From the NCBI RefSeq assembly GCF_900215625.1, contig NZ_OBEK01000004.1:123593-187592 (forward strand): a DNA stretch of 64,000 nt, given 5' to 3'. Positions 1 to 8,259 of this stretch are shown one piece after another. The notes under the pieces are model-generated. The model searched no databases, was not told the DNA's origin, and saw only the letters and a list, made by a program, of their open reading frames with translations. The first letter of the stretch is position 1; every line of letters begins with the position of its first letter. Position numbers and translations under genes: made by a program. The DNA is from Terribacillus aidingensis (GTDB taxonomy: Bacteria; Bacillota; Bacilli; Bacillales; Amphibacillaceae).

Positions 1-180
1 AAAAGTAAGTTCAAAATGCCATTATCTCCAATTTCGAACTACTTAATCTTAGCTTTCTTAGCGTTCGTTGTCGTGGTGCTTGCGTTAGCTGAAGACACAC
101 GAATTGCTTTGTTTGTCACGCCAGTGTGGTTTATTCTATTGCTGGTTGTTTATCAGATTCGGGTGAAGGCGAAACAATAG
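1..180 (+). CDS. Amino-acid permease (APC family), C-terminal fragment
   Basis: The window opens inside this gene; the last 59 codons read in frame 1 to a TAG stop. The peptide has a KMPLSPISNY stretch, two hydrophobic segments separated by a short AEDTRIAL loop, and a basic tail (QIRVKAKQ). This looks like the final two transmembrane helices of a Bacillus amino-acid permease of the APC superfamily (RocE/AapA/GabP type). Substrate cannot be told from this fragment. A terminator follows at once, so the gene ends its own transcript. Confidence 0.6.
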   Translation, partial: KSKFKMPLSPISNYLILAFLAFVVVVLALAEDTRIALFVTPVWFILLLVVYQIRVKAKQ

Positions 181-199
181 TACCAGAAAGTAATTGAGA

Positions 200-224
200 A
201 AGCCCTTATATAGGGCTTTTTTTT
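200..224 (+). terminator. Rho-independent terminator after the permease
   Basis: Stem AAGCCCT / AGGGCTT with a short AT loop, followed by a run of seven T. It separates the permease from the PTS operon. Confidence 0.85.
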
Positions 225-254
225 GTTTTAGGAGAAAGGAGATTAATGCAACTG

Positions 255-268
255 GGTAAGCGCTTACA
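255..268 (+). promoter_or_regulatory. cre box (CcpA site) ahead of the PTS operon
   Basis: GGTAAGCGCTTACA matches the cre consensus TGWAARCGYTWWCA at 13 of 14 positions and has a perfectly palindromic core. It lies about 85 bp upstream of the likely start of the PTS regulator, and a TATAAT hexamer lies between them at 324-329. No convincing -35 box was found. Catabolite control of the operon is inferred. Confidence 0.7.
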
Positions 269-353
269 TGATTGCGGGTTTAAGTTGCAAAAATGTACAC
301 TAAACTTTTTGAATTCGGCAACATATAATCAAACTATGAAAGGGGTTACATTG

Positions 354-2483
354 ATGAAAGAGCGTACTCAAAAAATACTAATTAGAATCTCTTCGGTTAA
401 TTCCTTTTTAACTTATAAAGATCTGAGTAAGGAGTTTTTTATTAGTGAACGGACGCTTCGAAACGAGTTATTTCTAATTAATGACTATCTTGCTCAAAAT
501 GATTACCCACAAATTATTACCGCAAGAGGGAAAGGATTGAAATTAAATCTTTCTGAAAAGGAACGAAAGAGGTTACTTTTCAATATCGGAGATGAAATAA
601 CACACGCTTATTATGGACCTAATGAGAGATTTCTTGCATTACTTCTAGATATCGTTAATCCATTGACTACAACGATTCTCTATGAAATGGGAGAGAAGCT
701 TCAAGTTTCAAAAAGTACATTAGATGAAGATATGAGAAGGTTGCGTTTGTTTGTGAAAGACCATAACATATCAGTCGTTAGTCTGCCGAAACAAGGCGTT
801 GTATTACATGGGGATGAGCGCTCTATAAGGGCTATATTGTATAAAGTTATTACAAATATGGTTGATATTGATTATTTAATGAGATCAGTAGATACAGAAG
901 TAGTACTCTCTATCCCTAATCGATTAGGATTGGATTATTTAGATGCAAAAGTATTAAATACAATGCGTAAACTTTATGATGAAGTTTTAGAAAGATGCAA
1001 AATTAAAGTTAATCATGTATATCGTAATCAGGTAATTTTGTTGTTAGGAATTTGGAAACGAAGGGTGCAAGAAGACGAAAAAATAATTGAATATTGCGAC
1101 TTTGATATAGGGAATATGAAAGGGCCTATTAAAGACTTTATAAGTTCAATCTGCAGCGAATTTGATTTAGATATTCCGTTAAGCGAAAGGGAGTACATTA
1201 CAGCGGCCATCGAATCCTTCAATCCAAAAGATATGAATAATTCATTTGATTGGGTTACAGCACAACTGCTTGCTATTCAACTAATTGAGCATGTAGAGAA
1301 AATGACTGGTATCCCCTTTTCGCAGAGAGAGGAAGATTTATATGAAGGATTGTATAAGCATATCACTGGGCTGTTAAGTAGGGCAAAAAACGATATCCAG
1401 GCTTCTAATCCTTTGAAAGAGACTATTAAGGAATCATATACCGAGTTATATCAAGCAGTTTCTTGCTTTCGGAAGCAGATAGAGAAACACACGAAAAAAA
1501 CACTATCAGAAGATGAAATTGGATTTCTTACCGTTTATTTTTCGACTTCTGCGAGCTGGTGGAAGCAGGAAAAGCAATCCTTTTATCAGGCAGTTGTGTT
1601 ATGCAACCACGGTCTTTCGACAGGAAAATTGTTGGCTGCAAATCTAAAGGAACATTTCAATATCGATATCATAGCAGTGCTGAGCTCGCACGAATTATCG
1701 TTTATTGACAAGTTAGATGTAGATTTAGTATTTACGACAATTCCTATTCTTTATAAGAGAAAACCACTCTTAGTACTTAATCCTATTTTGCGTGAAAGTG
1801 ATCGTAAAGAGATAAAAGCTTTCTTACAAAAAAACAAAGATAAAAGAAGGGTAGTATCCAATAACTTAGACGCCACTAAACTGATGCAAGATGTCTTATC
1901 ACTAATGATTGAAAGTGGAGGTCAAATCACGAAAGAGAGTTATCAAAGATTAGAAGAGACATTTATAAGCCATCATTTAAAAATCAATACAAGGGAGATT
2001 CAGCCAATGCTACAGGATATCCTAAAGGAGTCCAATATTCTTTTAAATCAAGAATGTAAAGACTGGAAAGAAACCATAACGAAATCTGCAGAGCTTTTAT
2101 TAAAAGAATCAGTTATCGAAGAAAGTTATATAACTGCCATGATTCAATCTGTTGAGGAATATGGGCCATATATAGTTGTCGGTAAATATTTAGCATTAGC
2201 GCATGCAAGACCTGAAGATGGCGTAAATAAACTAGGAGTTAGTGTCATGACTTTAAAAGAACCAGTTAATTTCGGGAACCTGGATAACGATCCGGTAAGA
2301 ATAATTTTCTGCTTAGCAGCGGTAGATGCTTATTCACATCTTAATGTAATGAGGAATCTAATTGATTTGATAAATGATCAAGAAAAATTAAATAGATTAA
2401 TAGCAGTACAAGATGCAGATACGTTCAATAAGGTACTTTATGGAAGCGAAGAAGACAAATTTGAAGAGGAGAGATTTTCATGA
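354..2483 (+). CDS. PRD-containing transcriptional activator with fused EIIB-like and EIIA domains
   Basis: A 709-residue PTS-controlled regulator of the MtlR/LicR/ManR type. In order: N-terminal winged-helix DNA-binding region (roughly residues 1-65), a second helix-turn-helix (about 85-140), two PTS regulation domains (about 180-395), an EIIB-like domain with Cys in VLCNHGLSTG (about 415-425), and a C-terminal EIIA domain of the fructose/mannitol class with the phospho-acceptor His in ALAHARPEDGV. Such proteins activate their operon according to phosphorylation by HPr and the cognate EIIB. The ATG at 354 follows AAAGGGG at good spacing; an in-frame ATG at 246 would put the cre box inside the gene and lacks support. 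It overlaps the EIIB gene by ATGA. No separate EIIA gene is present, so this domain may also serve the transporter (inference). Confidence 0.88.
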   Translation: MKERTQKILIRISSVNSFLTYKDLSKEFFISERTLRNELFLINDYLAQNDYPQIITARGKGLKLNLSEKERKRLLFNIGDEITHAYYGPNERFLALLLDIVNPLTTTILYEMGEKLQVSKSTLDEDMRRLRLFVKDHNISVVSLPKQGVVLHGDERSIRAILYKVITNMVDIDYLMRSVDTEVVLSIPNRLGLDYLDAKVLNTMRKLYDEVLERCKIKVNHVYRNQVILLLGIWKRRVQEDEKIIEYCDFDIGNMKGPIKDFISSICSEFDLDIPLSEREYITAAIESFNPKDMNNSFDWVTAQLLAIQLIEHVEKMTGIPFSQREEDLYEGLYKHITGLLSRAKNDIQASNPLKETIKESYTELYQAVSCFRKQIEKHTKKTLSEDEIGFLTVYFSTSASWWKQEKQSFYQAVVLCNHGLSTGKLLAANLKEHFNIDIIAVLSSHELSFIDKLDVDLVFTTIPILYKRKPLLVLNPILRESDRKEIKAFLQKNKDKRRVVSNNLDATKLMQDVLSLMIESGGQITKESYQRLEETFISHHLKINTREIQPMLQDILKESNILLNQECKDWKETITKSAELLLKESVIEESYITAMIQSVEEYGPYIVVGKYLALAHARPEDGVNKLGVSVMTLKEPVNFGNLDNDPVRIIFCLAAVDAYSHLNVMRNLIDLINDQEKLNRLIAVQDADTFNKVLYGSEEDKFEEERFS

Positions 2484-2788
2484 AAAAGTTAAATATTTTG
2501 TTTGTTTGTGGCGCGGGACTAGGTAGCAGTTTTGCTTGTCAAATGGCAGCAGAAGATGTGTTAACTAAATTAGGAGTAGAAGCTAGATTGGATCATAGTG
2601 ATATTTCTTCTGCAGCTTCGGCAAAGCCGGATATTATTATCACGGCACAGAACTTCCAGTCTCAGTTTGAAAAGTTTTCAATAGATTCTAATCAAACAAC
2701 GATAGTTTACTTGCGCAACATTGTATCGAAGCAGGAAATTGAAGATAAGATTACTCCTATCCTAAAGGATAAAGGGGCTTTAGTTTAG
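2480..2788 (+). CDS. PTS EIIB component, ascorbate/galactitol type
   Basis: A 102-residue cytoplasmic EIIB. The phosphorylated Cys10 sits in the typical P-loop-like VCGAGLGSS motif near the N-terminus, as in UlaB/SgaB and GatB. It passes phosphate from an EIIA to the sugar carried by the EIIC encoded next. The start codon overlaps the stop of the regulator (ATGA), implying translational coupling. Substrate is not determined by this subunit. Confidence 0.88.
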   Translation: MKKLNILFVCGAGLGSSFACQMAAEDVLTKLGVEARLDHSDISSAASAKPDIIITAQNFQSQFEKFSIDSNQTTIVYLRNIVSKQEIEDKITPILKDKGALV

Positions 2789-2824
2789 ATAGAAGAAAGA
2801 TAAAGTGAGGGAGGAAGATAGCGT

Positions 2825-4114
2825 ATGAGAGTTATTAACTTTATTATCGAAAACATTTTAACTCAGGCATCCGTCACAATAGCTTTAATTGCTATGCTAG
2901 GTTTAATTCTCCAGAAGAAATCAGCTGGGCAAGTAATATCTGGCTCATTAAAAACAATGCTAGGATTTATGGTATTGGTTGCTGGATCCAGTATCATTGT
3001 GGGCAGTTTGACATATTTCGGTAAAATCTTTGCGGAAGGGTTTCACATGCAGGGTATTGTCCCATCTATTGAAGCTATTAACGGTCAGGCCATGAATGAA
3101 TTAGGTCTAGGGCGGGACATTGCTTTAACCTTCCTTGCTATCTTTGTTTTTAACATAATCATTGCCCGATTTACTAAGTGGAAGTACATTTTCTTAACAG
3201 GTCAAGCAATCCTTTGGATGGCTACTATGACAACAGTGTTTGGTTATTTTGCAGGGTTGCGAGGTATTACACTGATTTTGGTAGGCGGTTTCATTGGTGC
3301 TGTATTTGCAGTTGCTATGCCTGCAATCGCACAGCCGTTTGTCCGCAAGATAACAGGATCAGATGACATAGCATTAGGACATTTTTGTACAGTTGGCTAT
3401 GTGTTTGAAGCAGGTGTAGCAAAGGTGTTCGGGGAAAAAGGTGATAAGAAAAAATCGGTAGAAGACTTAAAGCTTCCTGCGCAATTAGAATTCTTACAAG
3501 ATACCTACCTTTCAGTAATGGTTATTATGGTTCCGCTTTATATTATTACAGCAGCATTTGCTGGTGCGGATTTCGCTTCTACATTATCAGGTGATACACA
3601 TTATTTAATGTTTGCATTCCTCCAAGCAATTCAGTTTGTGGTAGGAGTGTACGTTCTATTAGCAGGTGTCCGTTTGTTGTTAGGAGAAATTGTTCCTGCG
3701 TTTAGAGGGATTGCCATGCGCCTTGTTCCAAATGCCAAACCTGCTTTGGATTGTCCAGTGCTTTTTCCATTTAGTCCTAACGCGGTAATTGTAGGTTTCA
3801 TTACAACGACTATTGGCTGTGTTATTGCGATGTTTGTACTGCCGGTATTTGGATTAGCTATGATCTTACCAGGTATGCTGACAGCATTCTTTGCAGGGGG
3901 AACGGCAGGGATATTTGGTAATCTAGTTGGCGGAAGGCGTGGAGCGGTTATTGGTGGTATTGCACATGGATTCTTCATCACACTACTTCCTGCGCTGCTA
4001 GTAACTACTTTTAATTCTATGGGTTTTGTGAATACGACAGCGACTGACGTTGATACAGTAACTGCTGCTTTACTATATGCATGGTTAATTGGTCCGCTTC
4101 TAAAAGCGTTTTAA
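2825..4114 (+). CDS. PTS EIIC component, UlaA/SgaT family
   Basis: A 429-residue integral membrane permease with about ten or more hydrophobic segments and the family-typical LPGMLTAFFAGGTAGIFGN stretch followed by GGRRGAVIGG near the C-terminus. UlaA/SgaT proteins translocate and phosphorylate L-ascorbate, but the family is broader and many Firmicute members have unknown substrates. A strong GGGAGGAAG ribosome site precedes the ATG. The operon has no recognisable ascorbate-6-phosphate lactonase, so a different sugar or sugar acid is likely (inference). Confidence 0.88.
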   Translation: MRVINFIIENILTQASVTIALIAMLGLILQKKSAGQVISGSLKTMLGFMVLVAGSSIIVGSLTYFGKIFAEGFHMQGIVPSIEAINGQAMNELGLGRDIALTFLAIFVFNIIIARFTKWKYIFLTGQAILWMATMTTVFGYFAGLRGITLILVGGFIGAVFAVAMPAIAQPFVRKITGSDDIALGHFCTVGYVFEAGVAKVFGEKGDKKKSVEDLKLPAQLEFLQDTYLSVMVIMVPLYIITAAFAGADFASTLSGDTHYLMFAFLQAIQFVVGVYVLLAGVRLLLGEIVPAFRGIAMRLVPNAKPALDCPVLFPFSPNAVIVGFITTTIGCVIAMFVLPVFGLAMILPGMLTAFFAGGTAGIFGNLVGGRRGAVIGGIAHGFFITLLPALLVTTFNSMGFVNTTATDVDTVTAALLYAWLIGPLLKAF

Positions 4115-4128
4115 AAGGAGGAGAATTA

Positions 4129-4533
4129 ATGTTTGGATTTGGTAAGAAGAAAACAAAGAAACCAAAACAAGAGTTCATTGAACCGGAAGTGGCGGTAATA
4201 ACAGAAGAAAACAAGGATGAGGTATTACGTACAATCTCTATGAGAGAAAAAGAACTAAATCAGGCAGACAGAGAAGGAAAGGCAAAAATCTATGAAGATA
4301 TTGGTATGACATATTTGAAAATCAAAGAAGACGATCAGGCAATAGATGCGCTTGAAAAGAGTATTCAATATAAGAAAACTCTGGGAGATGGATACAAAAC
4401 TTTACTAAGACTATATAACAAAAAAAGGGCAGAGGCAGCGAAAATGAATGACGATAAATCCTTGCAGATCTATATGGAGAAAATGGATCAGATGATGCAA
4501 ATCTCTAAAGATGTAACACGAGGTGTGCGGTAA
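4129..4533 (+). CDS. Small TPR-like protein in the PTS operon, function unknown
   Basis: A 134-residue soluble, charged protein. The N-terminus is glycine/lysine rich (MFGFGKKKTKKPK). Residues about 50-105 form helical repeats resembling tetratricopeptide units (IYEDIGMTYLKI, AIDALEKSI, YKTLLRLYNKK). There is no signal peptide or membrane segment. I chose the ATG at 4129 because AAAAGGAGGAG lies just upstream; an upstream in-frame ATG at 4081 lies inside the EIIC gene. It is 14 bases from EIIC and 38 from the aldolase, so clearly part of the operon. A scaffold or regulatory role is only a guess. Confidence 0.75.
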   Translation: MFGFGKKKTKKPKQEFIEPEVAVITEENKDEVLRTISMREKELNQADREGKAKIYEDIGMTYLKIKEDDQAIDALEKSIQYKKTLGDGYKTLLRLYNKKRAEAAKMNDDKSLQIYMEKMDQMMQISKDVTRGVR

Positions 4534-4571
4534 GCAGTACCAAATTATTATTAAGAGGAGCGGAGTTATTT

Positions 4572-5438
4572 ATGTATACTACTTTAAAAGAAGTTACAAG
4601 CAAAGCTGAGCAACTTAATTATACAGTCGGTGCTTTTAATGCACACAATTTAGAAATGCTGCCTGATATGATTCGTGCTGCGAAAGAACAGGGTTCACCA
4701 ATTATTATCCAAACAAGTATAGATACTGCAAAATATATCGGCCATGAAAATTTTGTTGCGGTGTGCAAGTCGATGGCTACAAAAGAAATGGTAGATGTAG
4801 TATTGCATCTGGATCATGCAAGAAATTTTGATGACATTAAAGAAGCTATTGATAAAGGATATACATCTGTTATGTTTGATGGCTCGCACTTACCCTTGAA
4901 AGAAAATATTATGAAAACACGGGCAGTAGTGGAGTATGCGCATAAGCATGGGGTTTCAGTTGAAGGAGAGCTAGGGACCATTGGTGGAACAGAAGAAGGA
5001 ATACATGTAGGCGAAGATGATAAAGTTTATACGAATCCAAAAGATGCGATAGAGTTTGTTAAGGCGACTAAGGTAGATGCACTAGCAATAGCTATAGGTA
5101 CTAATCATGGTCAATATAAATCAAAGACGCAAGTAAATATACCATTATTAAGAGAGATTGATGCTGTGGTTGATGTACCATTAGTTATTCATGGAGGAAC
5201 TGGTGTAAACGAACAGGACATACATGAATTAATTAACAATGGAATTCGTAAATTCAATGTAGGTACGGAATTGCTGGTGGCTTGGACAAGAAAAGCAAAA
5301 GAAACATTTGAAGAGACGAAAGAAACTAAATCACTTAGACATAATATAATTCCATGCAATCAGGCAGTAAAAGAAGTAGTCAAACACAAAATCAGTATCT
5401 TTAGGAACATTGAGGATCGCACCCTTATTTTGAGGTGA
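4572..5438 (+). CDS. Class II fructose/tagatose-bisphosphate aldolase family protein
   Basis: A 288-residue zinc-dependent TIM-barrel aldolase of the GatY/KbaY/FbaA family. Visible landmarks: HLDHA (catalytic Asp81 and zinc ligand His82), VMFDGS, EGELG, GTNHG (zinc ligand His179), HGGTGV (His207) and KFNVGTEL for phosphate binding. It would cleave a ketose 1-phosphate or 1,6-bisphosphate to dihydroxyacetone phosphate plus an aldehyde. Its place behind a PTS transporter suggests it splits the imported, further phosphorylated sugar. The exact substrate cannot be read from the sequence. Confidence 0.88.
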   Translation: MYTTLKEVTSKAEQLNYTVGAFNAHNLEMLPDMIRAAKEQGSPIIIQTSIDTAKYIGHENFVAVCKSMATKEMVDVVLHLDHARNFDDIKEAIDKGYTSVMFDGSHLPLKENIMKTRAVVEYAHKHGVSVEGELGTIGGTEEGIHVGEDDKVYTNPKDAIEFVKATKVDALAIAIGTNHGQYKSKTQVNIPLLREIDAVVDVPLVIHGGTGVNEQDIHELINNGIRKFNVGTELLVAWTRKAKETFEETKETKSLRHNIIPCNQAVKEVVKHKISIFRNIEDRTLILR

Positions 5439-5506
5439 TTTATATAATACGAAGTAGAAGGGAAATTTCCTTACCCGTACCTAGTAGTTAGATAGAAGGT
5501 GATTAC

Positions 5507-6124
5507 ATGTGTAAAATACTAATATTGCTAGCTGGATTTCCGGGAACAGGGAAAACTTATTTAAGCAAAATTATTGATGAGAATTTAGGACCGTATTCAA
5601 TAATTTCACCAGATGATTTAAAAGAGCGTTATTTCGATATATATGGGTATCAAAACTTGAAGGAAAAACATAAGCTTATGGAAAGAGCATGGAAAAAATA
5701 TTATGAAGCGCTGGAATATCAGATGTACGCAGAAAAGAAGATCATCTCTGATTATCCATTCAGTAAAAAGCAGCAACCTTTTCTACAACGATTAACAGAA
5801 AAGTACCAATACAAAGTCGTAACAATTCGTCTGATAGCTGATTTAGATATTTTGTACGAACGACAAAGAAAGAGAGATTTAGATACATCTAGGCATTTAA
5901 GTCATGTTGTATCATCATACCGAATTGGTGATCGTTTGGAGAATAGAAATGAGGCAGATGGTTTACTCACATACAACGAGTTTATAGAGCGGTGCACAAC
6001 GAGAGGTTACGATTCATTTCAGATGGGTAAGTTAGTTGAGGTAGATGTAACCGACTTTTCAAGAGTTAATTATTCAGAGCTGGTTGAGAAGCTTGGGTTA
6101 TACTTGGAGGAATCTATACATTGA
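5507..6124 (+). CDS. P-loop kinase / AAA-type NTPase in the PTS operon
   Basis: A 205-residue P-loop protein with an N-terminal Walker A motif GFPGTGKT (residues 10-17). An acidic SPDDLKERYFD segment follows, in the position of the substrate-binding Asp of zeta-toxin-like and small-molecule kinases, then an RQRKRDLDTSRH basic lid region. Such proteins phosphorylate small molecules or nucleotide sugars. There is no antitoxin partner, so a toxin role is unlikely. The last gene before the operon terminator, 68 bases after the aldolase, it may make the second phosphorylation needed for aldol cleavage (inference). Confidence 0.65.
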   Translation: MCKILILLAGFPGTGKTYLSKIIDENLGPYSIISPDDLKERYFDIYGYQNLKEKHKLMERAWKKYYEALEYQMYAEKKIISDYPFSKKQQPFLQRLTEKYQYKVVTIRLIADLDILYERQRKRDLDTSRHLSHVVSSYRIGDRLENRNEADGLLTYNEFIERCTTRGYDSFQMGKLVEVDVTDFSRVNYSELVEKLGLYLEESIH

Positions 6125-6168
6125 TTAGTATTACTTACATGCAAGTTGTTAAACTGAGCGCGGTATCC

Positions 6169-6217
6169 CTCTTTTAGTTACAGATCATTAATGTCTGTCT
6201 ACTAAAAGAGTTTTTTT
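6169..6217 (+). terminator. Terminator of the PTS operon
   Basis: CTCTTTTAGT...ACTAAAAGAG forms the outer stem, with an inner ACAGA/TCTGT pairing, followed by seven T. Confidence 0.85.
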
Positions 6218-6341
6218 ATGGAAAGTATATTTTAAAAACTAATATAGATTTATATAAACTATGTAGTATTTGGAATGAATGACCAAGACATACATTCGCT
6301 TTTTCGATAAGCACTATGCTTACAGATTTTGAGCAACATCT

Positions 6342-6371
6342 TTGAATTTTTGCAAAGGCATCTGCTACGAT
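6342..6371 (+). promoter_or_regulatory. Probable sigma-A promoter of the PfpI-family gene
   Basis: TTGAAT at 6342-6347 and TACGAT at 6366-6371 with an 18-base spacer. No clear sigma-B promoter was seen although family members are often general stress proteins. The rest of the 6218-6401 interval is AT-rich and shows no gene. Confidence 0.45.
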
Positions 6372-6401
6372 AGAAACAGATTGAAATAGGAGGGACTATA
6401 T

Positions 6402-6911
6402 ATGAGTAAAAAGATTGCAGTTTTAGTAACCGACCAATTCGAAGACGTAGAGTATACTAGTCCGGTAAAAGCATACGAAGAAGCTGGTCACAGTGTTGTC
6501 AGCATCGACTTAGAAGCTGGAAAAGAAGTTACTGGCAAGCATGGGGAGAAAGTGAAAATCGACAAGGCGCTTTCTGATGTGGATGCAAGTGATTTTGATG
6601 CACTGCTCATACCTGGAGGATTCTCTCCTGACTTGCTTCGTGCGGATGACCGTCCAGGTGAATTTGCAAAAGCTTTCGTAGAAAATGAAAAACCTGTTTT
6701 TGCTATTTGCCATGGTCCGCAAGTTTTGATTGATACGGACTTGCTTAAAGACAAAGATATTACAGGCTTCCGCAGTATTCGTAAGGATCTAATCAATGCT
6801 GGCGCTAACTTCAAGGATGAAGAAGTGGTAGTAAGCCATAATATTGTAACAAGCAGAACACCTGATGATTTGGAAGCATTCAATCGCGAATCATTGAATC
6901 TATTAAAATAA
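6402..6911 (+). CDS. DJ-1/PfpI superfamily protein (YfkM/general stress protein 18-like)
   Basis: A 169-residue cytoplasmic protein of the PfpI branch of the DJ-1 superfamily. The nucleophile elbow AICHGPQ holds Cys103-His104, and Glu15 in FEDVEY is the usual partner. PGGF at 71-74 forms the oxyanion region. Members are described as proteases, deglycases or glyoxalases involved in protein repair under stress; which applies here is open. AGGAGGG precedes the ATG. The gene stands alone between two terminators. Confidence 0.9.
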   Translation: MSKKIAVLVTDQFEDVEYTSPVKAYEEAGHSVVSIDLEAGKEVTGKHGEKVKIDKALSDVDASDFDALLIPGGFSPDLLRADDRPGEFAKAFVENEKPVFAICHGPQVLIDTDLLKDKDITGFRSIRKDLINAGANFKDEEVVVSHNIVTSRTPDDLEAFNRESLNLLK

Positions 6912-6926
6912 GAACGAATAGAAGAA

Positions 6927-6958
6927 AGCGCTAGACTCTTGAGTCTAGCGCTATTTTT
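6927..6958. terminator. Terminator between the PfpI-family gene and hmp
   Basis: Perfect 12-bp inverted repeat AGCGCTAGACTC / GAGTCTAGCGCT with a 2-base gap, then ATTTTTG. It serves the plus strand clearly. On the minus strand the hairpin is followed by TTCTTC, so it may also stop hmp transcripts. Confidence 0.85.
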
Positions 6959-6959
6959 G

Positions 6960-8135
6960 TTATTCTGCTTTCTCTAAGTCGGCTGCTGGTCCGAAAAATT
7001 CAAAATGAATCTGTTCTTTGCTGAATCCAGCGCAATAGAGGGTGGAGATGACGAATTCCATGAATCCAGCTGGACCGCAGACATAAACATCGCTATCTGG
7101 ATGGACCATATCCTTGAGCACAGTTTCGTCAATTCGATTTCCCTCGTAGTATGTTTTATAAGTTAAGTTGGGCATCTTCTCTTGAAGGCTTTGAATCTGC
7201 TCTGTAAAGGCAGCGTACGCTGGTGTGCGTGCTGCTTGCAGGAAGACAATTTCCCGAGTCGGCTCTTCTGCTGCAAGTGTTTCCATCATACTCATCATTG
7301 GTGTAATTCCTACACCGCCAGCAATGAATGTAATAGCTTTATCTGACTTTCCGCTAAGTGTGAAGTCACCAGCTGGTGCACTAACTTCAAGTGTATCTCC
7401 TTCTTTTACCTGGTTATGCAAGTAGACAGAAACCTTACCGTCTGGATTGTTATCGTTTTCTTTTTTTACGGAAATACGGAACATATCTAATGACGGAGTC
7501 TTAGATAAACTGTATTGACGAATCATCATGTACTTCTCGCCAGGAATGGACACACGTACGGAAATATACTGGCCTGGTTTAAACGAAGGTAGATGTGCTG
7601 CATCTGCAGGCTTTAAGTAGAAGGAAGTGATAACGTTACTTTCTGGGACAACTTTCTCGACAACAAAGTCTTTGAAATTCGTCCAGCCGCCTTCTTTTTT
7701 CTCGTTTTCTTCATACATCGTGGCTTCTACTCCGATGAACGCATCCGCGATAACACCGTATGCTTCTCCCCATGCATGCAGTATCTCTGGAGTTGCGTTA
7801 TCTCCTAATACCATTTTGATCGCTTTGAGTAAGTATTCGCCTACAATTGGGTAATGCTCTGGTTTAACACCAAGACTAACGTGTTTATGTGCAATCTGTA
7901 CGACAGTTGGCAAGATTTTCTCCAGCTTATCAATGTGTACTGCAGCAGCATAGACAGCGTTCGCCAGTGCAGTTTGTTGCTTCCCTTGTGCTTGGTTGGC
8001 GTGATTGAAAATGTTCAGCAGTTCTGGATGAGCTTTGAATAGTTCTTCATAAAAAACAGTAGTAATGTGAGTTCCGTGTTCTTCTAGAGCAGGTACAGTG
8101 CTTTTAATAATGTTAATCGTTTTTTGTGATAACAT
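6960..8135 (-). CDS. hmp: Flavohaemoglobin, nitric oxide dioxygenase
   Basis: A 391-residue enzyme that oxidises NO to nitrate with O2 and NAD(P)H. The globin domain (1-140) carries Tyr29, Gln53, proximal His85, Tyr95 and Glu137, all key Hmp residues. The FAD-binding RQYS motif follows and then a NAD-binding domain (AGGVGITPMMSM, CGPAGFM). I placed the start at the ATG at 8135, preceded by AAGAAGGA and giving MLSQKTI, rather than an upstream in-frame ATG at 8210 with no ribosome site. It is divergent from nsrR. Confidence 0.96.
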   Translation of the reverse strand: MLSQKTINIIKSTVPALEEHGTHITTVFYEELFKAHPELLNIFNHANQAQGKQQTALANAVYAAAVHIDKLEKILPTVVQIAHKHVSLGVKPEHYPIVGEYLLKAIKMVLGDNATPEILHAWGEAYGVIADAFIGVEATMYEENEKKEGGWTNFKDFVVEKVVPESNVITSFYLKPADAAHLPSFKPGQYISVRVSIPGEKYMMIRQYSLSKTPSLDMFRISVKKENDNNPDGKVSVYLHNQVKEGDTLEVSAPAGDFTLSGKSDKAITFIAGGVGITPMMSMMETLAAEEPTREIVFLQAARTPAYAAFTEQIQSLQEKMPNLTYKTYYEGNRIDETVLKDMVHPDSDVYVCGPAGFMEFVISTLYCAGFSKEQIHFEFFGPAADLEKAE

Positions 8136-8188
8136 GGTTGATTCCTTCTTTCGCTGGATTACTGCTATCATAAGTCTAATTTCGGATA

Positions 8189-8213
8189 AAAGATATTTTT
8201 TAAATACCACTTT
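8189..8213. promoter_or_regulatory. Probable NsrR operator over the hmp promoter
   Basis: AAAGATATTTTTTAAATACC with its continuation CACTTT is an imperfect AT-rich dyad resembling the NsrR motif AAGATGYATTT and its inverted repeat. It overlaps a possible minus-strand hmp promoter, TTGTTA N17 TATCTT. NsrR is encoded divergently next door, which supports the assignment. Confidence 0.55.
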
Positions 8214-8259
8214 AACAAAAGTGTCACATTCTCTTTTTGTCCATCCGCCTGGATACTTG

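Noticed and set aside
3631-3981. Long minus-strand frame of 116 codons opposite the EIIC gene
   Set aside because: Proline- and threonine-rich translation typical of the antisense of a hydrophobic gene; the plus-strand EIIC is clear and no ribosome site exists.
4081-4128. Longer N-terminus for the TPR-like protein
   Set aside because: It lies inside the EIIC gene; the ATG at 4129 has a strong AAAAGGAGGAG site.
5507-6124. Zeta-toxin of a toxin-antitoxin pair
   Set aside because: No small antitoxin gene adjacent; it is the last gene of a metabolic operon.
6488-6883. Minus-strand 131-codon frame opposite the PfpI-family gene
   Set aside because: Lies wholly within a well-supported gene and has serine-rich shadow composition without a start signal.
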